A stretch of DNA of 64,000 nucleotides, from assembly GCA_964017045.1 (NCBI GenBank), contig OZ024802.1:25670293-25734292 (forward strand). The letters run 5' to 3'. The position numbers were made by a program, and so were the translations under genes. The DNA is from Omphiscola glabra (lineage: Eukaryota > Mollusca > Gastropoda > Lymnaeidae). Positions 24,501-36,500 of this stretch are shown one piece after another. The notes beneath the pieces are model-generated. The model did not search any database and was not told the origin of the DNA. It saw only the letters and a list, made by a program, of their open reading frames with translations. Within the stretch, counting starts at the first letter, position 1. Every line of letters starts with the position of its first letter.

Positions 24501-27500
24501 GCTGTAAATTTTTTTTTTAAGGTTAGCAGGATAATGCAAAAAATAGCAAAACTTCTGAGGAAATCTAGAGATAAATCTACAGATTTCCTAACTCAGTTAT
24601 GTGATGGCATATTTTGTTTAATTTTTGCTAATTTTTCTAATGTGCAGCATGCTGGGACCAACATTGGTGGGAGTGGCGGGGCTGATGAGGCAGAGGATGA
24701 ATTGAATGACAGTGGCAATTGGTCAAGGTTCAGATTCACACTGCGAGACAGAGACAAACAGAGGAAGAAAGAGGAGAGGCGGCGGCAAAAAGAAGAGGTA
24801 AGAAATTATGGGGAAAATGGAGGATAAATGCAAACGTGCAAAAAACCCCCCCCCCCCCCCCCCTATCAATTCTTAAAAGTGTCAATTTGTAGAAAAATAC
24901 CATTTGGCCATCCATTGGATTTGATGTTAGCTGTCTTTTAGAACCTTCTGCTATCAATTCAAAGTTTGTCATACATGTGTGGATAGCAACCTATGAGACA
25001 ATTAGGTCAGCCAATCCAAGTGAAGGCAATACAACGTGTGTGGACAGATGGCAACCTATGAGTCAATTAGGTCAGCCTATCCAAGTGAAGTCAATACAAC
25101 ATGTGTGGATGGCAACCTATAAGACAATTAGATCCATCCCTGTGGGGCTATATCACAGGGCATTGTCCTGCCTCACCACTTCCTTCCACTCAGATCTAAC
25201 TTATGCTTTTCTTTTCCATGTGTGGATTCCCAGCTGTAGTTGAAATTTTTCCACATCACCCATCCATCTAAGCATAGGTCTGCCTTTGAGACGTTTTTCT
25301 CTGGGGTTTTGGTGATGCACCCTGTTCACTCCTCTGTCATCTGGCATTCTTTCTAAGTGTCCTGTCCAGGATAGTCTGCCTTTATTTATTTCTGCTACTA
25401 GCATAGGATCCTGATACAGACTATTCAATTCCTTGTTGGTTCGTTCTCTCCACCCATATTCATCCTTTGTTGGTCCATATATTTGCCGGAGAACTTTTCT
25501 CTCCCATTCTTTTAATAGGTTTTCTGCCGGTTTTGCTTAGGGTCCACGTTTCACTTGTGTATGTTACAACTGGTCTGATTACAGTTTTATAAATAGTTTC
25601 TTTGTTTCTCTTGTAATGTTTTTAATTTTGAGTATTTTCTGACTACTGAAGTTTGTCCTGTTTCCGGCAGATATTCATTCTTTTATTTCTGTTAGTCATT
25701 TGTTTCCTTCATTTAATAAAGATCCTAGGTATTTGAATTGATTTACTTTTTCAAAAGTCTGGTTTCTAATTTTAATGGCTTCATCTGTCTGTTCTTCTCT
25801 TATCATAGTCATGTATTTTGTTTTTTGGTTGTTAACTTCCAGCCCTGCTTGAAGTCATGCGTCATCTAATTCAGTAGTGGCTTTCGATATGAAGGGCCGA
25901 GTAGAAAAAATACTTAAGTGTATTTTTGCAGTTTTGAGAAAAAGGAGTTTAAATTTTTAAAATTCTTATTTAAATACATTAAAAGCTGCTCAAGGTAACT
26001 CTGAATCAAACACTTGTGTACGTTTTTCATGAACGATATCTACAGGAATGATTCAGGGTAAGTAATCAACTTAATGCCGGGTTTAGTTCACTTTTGAAAA
26101 CTTGTAACAAGTACAAGTCCCTAACAGTGTTATGTCATCAGCATATACAAGATATTGAAGGGCTTGGTTGTAGAGAGTGTGCCCATTGTTTGTGGGTCTT
26201 GGATCACCCTCAGAAAGTATCCTGCTATTGTCCCTTGGGTGTCAATATGTATGTTTCTTAAAATGAAGGGCCGAGTAGAAAAATTACTTAAGTGTATTTT
26301 TGAAGTTTTGAAAAAAATGAGTTTAAAATTTTTAAATTCTTATTTAGACACATTAAAATCTGCTCGAGGTAACTCTGAATCAAACACTTGTGGACAATTT
26401 TCATGAATGATATTTACAGGAATGTTTCAGGAAAAGTGATCAAAACCATTAAACCCTTTCTCGTCTTTGAGAAAGATGTTGATAGTAGAGAAAGTCATTT
26501 AATTTAACCACTGCAAGGTGCACTGCAAGGTGACTGGGGGTCACATTACAAGAATGTGACAGGCATTATGCCTGTCTTAACTCATTTTTGGAAAATTGTA
26601 ACTTGAGTACTTTTTTCTACTCAGCCCTTCAATTTCTCTCTTATGTTGGGTTAAAAAGCAAACAAGACAGTGACAAGGCCTTGTCTTAGGAGTCTTAATC
26701 TGAAACTCCCTTGCCTCACAGCGCGGTGAGCCTAGCCTTAGGCTGGGGTACCGCGCTATATAAGACAACATATAATAATAATAATAATAATATTCTTCTT
26801 GAACCTTGACTTTGCTTTTTGAGTTGTTCAATGTTAAAAGTATCAGAATCAGCCAATTCAAAGTGAAGGCTTATTGCATAAACAAAAGTGAAACATAAGG
26901 AAACTATAGGACGTGTTGGGGCCTTTAGTATCTAGACTAATCCTTCAACAAATCCTTCAACAAAAAAAACTTGACCATGAGCTGGCAACAAATTTGACCA
27001 ATCCATGGACTCAAATTTGACCTACCCATTGACTTAGATTTGACCAACCCATTGACTCATATTTGACCAACCCATTGACTGAGATTTGACCAACCCATTG
27101 ACTCAGATTTCACCAACCCACTGACTCAGATTTCACCAACCCACTGACTCAGATTTGACCAACCCACTGACTCAGATTTCACTAACCCACTGACTCAGAT
27201 TTGACCAACCCACTGACTCAGATTTGACCGACCCACTGACTCAGATTTGACCGACCCACTGACTCGGATTTGACCATTGACCCAAATTTGAACATATGGG
27301 CTTAACAGAGGGGAAAAGTTCAAACATGGCTGAGGTTGTTAGGTTGATTATGATAAATTATCCCCTCTTGTTTAGTTGCGCTGATCTTGTTGTGGTAACC
27401 TTCTACCCGAAAATGTGTTCAAACCACAATTTGTGTTTTTGATAGGATTCACTTTAGAAGAGCTTGTTGGTCACCAACATTAACGCGCTTGTGGGAAAAA

Positions 27501-30500
27501 TCCTAATTAGGATTTGTGGAGAGTTGCTTAAGTGAATCTAGTCAGTCAAAAATATATCCATGACTAAAAGGAATAGTAACAAACTTACAACATTGGAAGA
27601 ATGTGTAACTGGGGGTCACATTACAAGAATGTGTAACTGGGGGTCACATTACAAGAATGTGAAACCGGGGGTCACATTACAAGAATGTGAAACTGGGGGT
27701 CACATTACAAGAATGTGAAACTGGGGGTCACATTACAAGAATGTTTAACTGCGGGTCACATTACAAGAATGTGAAACTGGGGGTCAGATTACAAGAATGT
27801 GAAACCGGGGGTCAGATTACAAGAATGTGAAACTGGGGGTCAGATTACAAGAATGTGAAACTGGGGGTCACATTACAAGAATGTGAAACTGGGGGTCAGA
27901 TTACAAGAATGTGAAACTGGGGGTCAGATTACAAGAATGTGAAACTGGGGGTCACATTACAAGAATGTGTAACTGGGGGTCACATTACAAGAATGTGAAA
28001 CTGGGGGTCACATTACAAGAATGTGAAACTGGGGGTCACATTACAAGAATGTGAAACTGGGGGTCAGATTACAAGAATGTGAAACCGGGGGTCACATTAC
28101 AAGAATGAAACTGGGGGTCAGATTACAAGAATGTTTAACTGGGGGTCACATTACAAGAATGTGAAACGGGGGTCACATTACAAGAATGTGAAACTGGGGG
28201 TCACATTACAAGAATGTTTAACTGGGGGTCACATTACAAGAATGTGAAACCGGGGGTCAGATTACAAGAATTTTAAACCGTGGGTCACATTACAAGAACT
28301 ATTTTTGTTCCTCTCCTTTTATTCTTCTTTTTTCCTTGGTCCAACTATTCAGGGTCAATTCCTTTGGACAGGCTTAGTCATATAAACATTTCTAAATATT
28401 CAACAGTTAACAACAAATTCTTGCTACAGTCTAATTTTAAGGAACAGCAGAAAAACACAAACTTGGATTTTCAAGACAGAAATATCAATGTTCTATGAAT
28501 TTCCATTTATATGGATCCATAAAAGTCTCTTAATTTATCTTATAATGGGCTTTGAGGCCATTGGATAGAAATATTGATGTATGCTGTATACAATTTTCTA
28601 AAATAACAGGTTGTCTTAAATAAAAATGTGTGTCCAAACCCTCTAGGGGTGTTGGAAGCAGTGCTGTCTTAAATAATGTGTGTCCAAACCCTCTAGGGGT
28701 GTTGGAAGCAGTGCTGTCTTAAATAATGTGTGTCCAAACCCTCTAGGGGTGTTGGAAGCAGTGCTGTCTTAAATAATGTGTGTCCAAACCCTCTAGGGGT
28801 GTTGGAAGCAGTGCTGTCTTAAATGTGTGTCCAAACCCTCTAGGGGTGTTGGAAGCAGTGCTGTCTTAAATAATGTGTCCAAACCCTCTAGGGGTGTTGG
28901 AAGCAGTGCTGTCTTAAATGTGTGTCCAAACCCTCTAGGGGTGTTGGAAGCAGTGCAAGTGGTGCTGGAAGACTCAGAATTTTTTGGAACAGGAAACAAA
29001 ACAAAAAACCCAAGTCAAGTAAAATAAGGAAAAAAATATATAACTAGAGCTAAAAATGCTTTTTTTAAATAACTTAAATACAGTTGTCATATATACTTGT
29101 TAATTGAAGTCAAGAAGGAAAGCTGACATAACTAACATACAGTTGTCATATATACTTGTTAATTGAAGTCAAGAAGGAAAGCTGACATAACTAACATACA
29201 GTTGTCATATCTAGTAGTTAATTGCTTCCCGTGGTTCCGGTCGACAAGTCTGTTGTGGCTTGCTGATTTGGAAGCGTTTGCCACCGACCCCCTCGACGTT
29301 AACCCGGGAAACATAACCACCATTGCGTGTCCCCTGTGGCAGACAATGGCATGCATGGTAACTGCTGGAAATAACGGCTCCTACAGGGCTGCCACCATTG
29401 AAACTTCACAGGTGGAAGAAAAGGCAGATACAGGGTAGGGATCATGATTACAAGTTGCCGTTAAGGGATTTGAGGCGAGAGGCTGTGGTGGAAGTCTCTG
29501 GCTGATGAGACTAAATACGCAGCCCTGAGAAAGCTGCTCCTAGGCAACCGTTTCGTCCCAGCTACTTCGCGAATTAGTTGCGAGGTGGAAACCCACTGTA
29601 GAATCCGTCTTAGCGGGCGTCCGATGCTTCCCCGGGACGTTTGGGGGGAGATATTAGGACGTTAATTTACTCTCCCGGCCCCTAGGAGAGTGGACTGCGG
29701 ACGTTTTGGGTCGACCAGCATCTTGGGTCAACCAGACGTCTCCTGGCGGGGAGTGCCTCCGTCGGCAAACCCGATCAAGCGGATGCTGGCGGGGGCGGTC
29801 CACGCCCGGGGAGGTCTCTGGCGTTCTCCCGCACGGGCCGGCGTTGGGGAAACCCGGCGTCTGGTTGGTGTGGGTGAAGGCCTGGGAGGGCATAAAGAGC
29901 TTTAATCTCGACGGCCCGCTGACACCATCTCTTAATGTGATATTTCAGTAGTTAATTGAAGTAAAGAAGGAATGCTGACATAACTAACTTTTTTTTAATA
30001 TTTATAAATTTTATTACAATACTTCTTATCCTGGAAAAAAAGGGGAGGGAGGGTAAAAAAGGAATGTTTTGATATTAGGGGTGGGGGGGGGGAACAAGAA
30101 ATGTGTTATCGAATGAGGGGGTTGTTAATTAGAAATATTTTGATATAAAAAAGGGGGGGTGCGGTTTACAAGTGGGGGGAATTTAAAAAAGGTTAAGAAC
30201 CACTGACTTAAAATATTTCAAATTTGCGGGAGGTTTGGAGCTTTGGATGTAAGTGGCAGTTTGGTCTGACTTCCCCCACACAGATGCATATTTACTAGTA
30301 CACACAAACATGTTAATGATTTTTAGATTAATGGAAAATAATGACACATATCATTTGACCAGCACTGTGCAAGTTGTTTGACTTGAGCGTATTGGGAACA
30401 AGCAGTCATCTAACTTGGGACAGAACTCAAGAGATTGAATTGTGGACACAAAATTTGAACAAAAGACGGTAGACTTTCTTTGGTGACTCTATGCTTTCAT

Positions 30501-33500
30501 GCAGGGGCACCATGCAGAAATGACTAGAACCTTTCCCTTCTTGTTTTTGTTATGTAACTTGAACTGTTAGAACATTTAGGAGGATGTAGCCCACCAATCA
30601 ACCACCTGGGGCACCTTAACCCATTTACTCTCTGGTGCATGCTCTATTGAAACCTGTAGCAATAACAGCTCAATAATGCCTTTATTCCAACAGAACTCTC
30701 ACAGGCTTAGGTTAATCATATGTCTGTTGAAAACTGTGTCTGTCCCTCCCAACTGTGTAATTGCCTGGGGTCGGCATCACTGATATTATGACAGTCCCAG
30801 GCAAGGGATATTGGGAATCAATTGCATCCGGTGGCACTCTCTTAGTACAATGCAAGTTTCACAGCTTCAGTTAGGTTGTATTCTTTGTACAATCCACTCG
30901 CCACCAGGTGGCACACCAGAATTGGGGGAAGTGAGGAGATAAAAAAACATCACTACAGCAAATACAGATACTTGGGGATTGTGGAGGAAATGCAACCCCA
31001 GCGCCCCCACACCCACCTCAAACCCCAATGAAAATCTAATCATGACTCATTCTACAGTCCATAGCAATAAAATTTGAGTATGGCTTTGATTAGCCATTTT
31101 GAGTTCAGGATGTTGCGTGCCATTTTGAGTATGGCCTTGCATGCCATTCTGAGTATGACTGTTGTGTGACATTTTGATTATGGCTGTTGGTTAGCCATTT
31201 TGAGTATGGCTGTTGCGTGCCAATTTTAGTATGGCTGTTGCATTTTAAGCATAGTTGTTGCATGCAATTTACGTTTTAATTAGTTCTATCTTGGTAATCC
31301 CCCCTCCCCACATTCCCGTCCAACAGTACTGCTAATGAAATGTTCTAAGCTATAATGCAGTACGCCAGAGCCACTGGCTAGTATGTATCAGGTCTCGGCC
31401 ACTAGCTAGTGTGTCTATCATGTCTGGGGCACTAGCTAGTATGTGGATCAGATCTGAGCCATTAACCAGTATGTTTATCAGGTCTGAGCCACAAGCTATT
31501 AATGTTTATCAGACCTGAGTCACTAGCTACTTTGTCTATCAGGCCTGAGCCACTACGTGAACCAGTAGCTAGTATGTCTATCAGGCCTGAGCCACTACGT
31601 GAACCAGTAGCTAGTATGTCTATCAGGCCTGAGCCACTAAGTGTAGGAAATAATTTGGACTCGGTGCAAATGGATATCAACCCAACCCCCCCCCCCCTTT
31701 TTTTCCTTTTTTTTTTTCTACCCCCCCCCCTCCCCATTTAAAAAAAATAAAAAAGTTCGTGACGTTGTTATTGAACCCTCTCGTCATTTGAGACAAGTAA
31801 AGAAAACGACAGTGCCTTCCACACACCTCTCTCGTGATTCATGCCCTTGTTGCGGTTCTAGCACAGTGACGTAGCAAACGAAAGAATGGGAGACATTTTC
31901 TTAGTGGTGGCGCGCAGTGTAGAGCGGGTCCGAAACGTGTGCCCTGTGGCTTATTGAGTGACAATAGCGACTGATGATACATGATAAGGCGCAGTTTGGA
32001 CGCGCTGTACTGTGTCACATGCGTGATTCGTTCTGGGTTTGATTTATGGAGGTGGCTATTGGTACCCGGGTACCAGAAGTGAGAGGTTGGGATTAAAAAA
32101 AACGATTTAAAATATTGTTGTTGGGTTTGTAAGATCAAATGAGGTATCAAATGAAAGATAATTGAATATACTATACGTTTGTAAACTTAATTCTTCATTT
32201 AAACTACAATAAACTGCTACAAGTGACATCCGAATAGCATTAGTCAAAATGGACCCGGTCACGCAGCGCCGCCATTCGCACCCGGGTACCATTAGACTCA
32301 ATGCTATTCGGATGTCATTTGTGGTAGTTTGTTTTAGTAAAAGTGAAGAATTAAGTTTACAAACGTATAGTACATTCAATTATCTTTCATTTGATACCTC
32401 ATTTTGTCTTACAATCCTAACAATAATATTTTTAATCGGTTTTTAATCCCAACCTCTCAATTCTGGTACCCGGGTACCAATAGGTTCAGCCTTGATTTAT
32501 TGCCGTAACTCTCAAGTAACGCCGTGCTCTTGTATCTTGGAGCGACGCGGTTAAGATTCGTGTGCTGAAGATTTGTGGGCGGGACATGTTTACATTGGTT
32601 ACCAATGGATGCAAGACTTTGCAAGGGGGGGGGGGCTACTCTCGCCAATTTGTAAGCGATATAAATAACTACATAGTGTTATTGAATGTTCAGAATGAGA
32701 TAAGAAAACCACGCGTTGTTTGATCTCAGCTTGACTAACCCCCTCTAGAAGCATGTGATCATCGATCAAGGTTTTTCTTATTTTTAGCCATTGTGCGTGT
32801 TTGCCAAGTGACTTTTTTTTTCCCCAATGTGTTGGACAAAAATAAAAGAAGGCTTACGAGTTACTTTTGGAAAGAGAATCGTGTCACTGATCAATTTTAA
32901 AGTCTGCGTTTTAAAGAAAACCTAAAGTCTGCGTTTTAAAGAAAACCGTATTACAGTAATAATATTATAATAGTATTCTGACGGAAATATTTCATTGTGT
33001 ACATTATCATTCAGTTTCAGATGTTTTCACTTATTTTACACTAATTGAAGAGATTGAATCACATCGCCATTGATCAACTTCTACTCTGTGTGCCCTCCCC
33101 CTCACCACACCTTTTTTTCCTGCTTAGCCCTGACCAGAATGACATAACTTGGTCAGAAGTGTAGCTACAAACAGCCTTAACCAGAATGACATAACTTGGT
33201 CAGAAGTGTAGCTACAAACAGCCCTGACCAGAATGACATAACTTGGTCAGAAGTGTAGCTACAAACAGCCCTGACCAGAATGACATAACTTGGTCAGAAG
33301 TGTAGCTACAAACAGCCCTGACCAGAATGACATAACTTGGTCAGAAGTGTAGCTACAAACAGCCCTGACCAGAATGACATAACTTGGTCAGAAGTGTAGC
33401 TACAAACAGCCCTGACCAGAATGACATAACTTGGTCAGAAGTGTAGCTACAAACAGCCTTGACCAGAATGACATAACTTGGTCAGAAGTGTAGCTACAAA

Positions 33501-36500
33501 CAGCCCTGACCAGAATGACATAACTTGGTCAGAAGTGTAGCTACAAACAGCCCTGACCAGACTACAAACAGCCCTGACCAGAATGACATAACTTGGTCAG
33601 AAGTGTAGCTACAAACAGCCCTGACCAGAATGACATAACTTGGTCAGATGTGTAGCTACAAACAGCCCTGACCAGAATGACATAACTTGGTCAGAAGTGT
33701 AGCTACAAACAGCCCTGACCAGAATGACATAACTTGGTCAGAAGTGTAGCTACAAACAGCCCTGACCAGAATGACATAACTTGGTCAGAGGTGTAGCTAC
33801 AAACAGCCCTAACCAGAATGACATAACTTGGTCAGAAGTGTAGCTACAAACAGCCCTGTCATTTTATGGGGAAATAAAGTGACAACAATTTTATTGGTGC
33901 TGTTTGTTTATTGCACTGGACTTTCCTTTCCCTTTAGGACTTCTTCCTAACTGGAATGATTCAATTGGTTGTTAATAGTCTACGTTTCAAGCACCTGTCA
34001 CCTAGTGAATTTTGTTTTTTACTGGCAATCTGGAGTGATACAAACAAACTTACAAATTTTTTTAATTTTTTTTTTTTTTTTTTTGGGACCTTAGACTAAT
34101 ATCAGACTTGCAGCTCAATGCAAACTCTTGTCAAAAAATAAACTGTAAAGGGAGTACTACAAATAATAATGAGTCACTACAAAGTTACAGTAATACAAAC
34201 ATGACCCTTAACGCTAGGGTTTGTTTTATAACAAATTTTAGCTGTACCTCATTATACCATTCTCGCTTGGTGTTACACACTTGACTTACAGGGGAAAGTC
34301 TTTCACTTGACTTATTTCTAACTATCAGTCTAAAAACAAAGTCTGTATTTGAGTACTATATAGTAGCTGACTTCTCAAGGTGTCTTTTTCTATACAAAAA
34401 TTAACCTATTAATTCTCAGTAACTAACTGCACACTTTCTTGTGTGGAGCAGAGATGTAACTGTATTATAAATTTGATGAAAAGTAGAGTTGTTTTGGCAA
34501 AATCGGCCAATGGGGTGTGGCAGCCTCTCCACGGTTGCTGTTCACTCGAGGAAAGCTTCCGCCGTGGGTCCAATGCATAAGAGAGCAAATGCCCAGAGAC
34601 GGAGACTGACCAAAAGCCAAATAGGGGATCCAAGTTCTGCAGAGTATTCCCTGTTTGTGGAGGCTCAGACCAGAGAGAGTAGTTCAGGGGGATCATCACT
34701 GTTTGAGAACCCCTCAAAGGTGGATCATTTGGAGAACCCAGGGAACAGCATTAACGGTGGGGGTCCTGCCGCAGCTCAGATCGCCCAGGAGATCTTGGGG
34801 AAAGCCTTGAGCCAGGATGAGATGGATTCTGGGAAGGCAGGTTCTCCGGGGTCAGTGATGCTGCATAGGGAAGCTCTGGGAAATGAAGTCGGTGAAGTGG
34901 AGGCTCATCTCCCAGACCCTCAGCGAGAGTTGACAGTGAGCAGTCGTGATCACAATGACACGAACGGCCCATCGGTGGAGTGTGCTCCTAGCCAAGGTGG
35001 ACTGAGCTCTGTTCATCAGAGTGGCAGTCACGCAGGTTCAAGTCAGTTACCTGAAGTGAATGAGCCATCCTATGTGGGAGGTCGTAGTGGAGTATCTAAT
35101 AATTCCTGTGGTGATTCATTGGAGTTGGATGGTGAATTGGACTGCCATGCTGTGGAAATAGTTTCAGCCGTCCAGCATGGGGATGTGGTATGGGGAAATG
35201 ATGGCTTCAGTGGTGATGTAGATTGTCAGGCAACTCTGACTGAGAGATCACAGTGTGGGGTTGACAGGGAAACGGTCTCACCAAATGTCCATGATGAAAT
35301 CACTGACTCACCAAAAGTCAATGATGAAACCATAGTTTCACCAAAAGTCGATGAAAAGAAAGTATCAACGAAAAGGAGTGTGGTATGTTTGATCACAATG
35401 TTCATTGACTTACGCTGTAAGAAGTTGTATCAGATTTTTTCTGTAAGAAGTTGTATCAGATTTTTTATTTATCAGCATTTGAAGAGCCAATGAATATGAA
35501 CATTTGATTTTGTATAAGTGCAACCATTTTCTCAGTCTTTGTTAACTTATGTTCTTGGAATCAGTAGATCCTTAAGAGCTTAATTTATATCAGATTGTTT
35601 TCACTCAAATCTTCTTTAGCCAGACTTGCTATATGTATACATAACTATGTATATATATGTGTATTTATGTGTGTGTATATGTCTATGTATTTATGTGTAA
35701 GAGAGAGAGAGAGAGATTAAAGAGCTACCAAATGCCTTGATTGTGTGCATATTTTCAGGAGAAAAAGGCCAAAGAAGCCCAAAAGAAATTTAAGAAGAAA
35801 GAGAAAGCTTCCGGTACATCAACCAGTGGAGTTTCTTTAGAGGACTTCCCAACTGCATTAGAGAATCCGTTTATTCCACAGTTTGTATTCAAGTGTGTCT
35901 CCCACATAGAGGCAGAAGGTGAGCATGGGGGAATAATAGTTGTAGGGTACATAGACATACACTCATGCGTTTGTAGCGATTCTCATCATTTTCTGTACAC
36001 TTTTTTTTTCTTCTTTAAATTGGCAGTTTTGTAAAACTTTATTTATCAATTAGGCTGGAAGGTGGAAACCTTACGCACATGTCCCCCCAAAACATTTTGG
36101 CATAAAAACTTTTAAAAGAATATGTTCAGCTGGTTCTTTGACTATCTTTTGACCAGTACTCATTCAGAATTCACAACAGATCAGGGAACAATTGCCTTAG
36201 CAGCAGTTGTTCACAGTGGCGTAGCTAGAGTGTTTGGCGCCCGGGGACAAGATTCGCGCCCGGGGACATCTGTGCCCCCCTATGCTACGCCTCTGGTTGT
36301 TCAACATTGCATGATTGTTTGACACCGTTTTGACCGTTGAAATGACTGAAATTTTAAATACCAAAAAATGAAATGGTTAACTTTTTATTCACCACACAGG
36401 CTTAAAGACTGAAGGTCTGTACAGAATTCCTGGAAATAAAGCACAGGGTGAACTTTTTGTCAATAAATTTGCAGTTGGTGAGTAAACTGTAATGGGACAT

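Noticed and set aside
24498..24647. Upstream extension of the p190 exon at 24648 from an ATG at 24498
   Set aside because: The extension is AT-rich and hydrophobic, whereas a clean acceptor (ATGTGCAG) gives the correct phase for the preceding exon.
26700..26780. tRNA gene or tRNA-derived SINE head
   Set aside because: Only a long hairpin and an (AAT)n tail were seen; no A-box/B-box pair or cloverleaf could be drawn.
27600..28300. CRISPR-like array
   Set aside because: Direct repeats are contiguous without unique spacers, and the genome is eukaryotic. The same holds for the other tandem arrays.
29490..29590. Hammerhead ribozyme in the 722-bp insertion (CTGATGAG on +, GACGAAACG on -)
   Set aside because: The two core pieces are on opposite strands, and on either strand the pairing needed for stem II is lacking.
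29690..29905. Coding potential of the overlapping ORFs in the GC-rich insertion
   Set aside because: Several frames are open on both strands because of GC-rich composition; no domain or motif is recognisable.
31850..32660. CpG-island promoter for the 34.5 kb exon
   Set aside because: Part of the CpG signal comes from the foldback element and the rest is too short and distant; no TATA or initiator could be tied to it.
35383..35493. Continuation of the 34.5 kb ORF to its stop at 35493
   Set aside because: After GTG|GTATGT the composition becomes intron-like and the peptide contains a duplicated YQIF/IRFF stretch from repeated DNA; a donor at 35382 is more likely.
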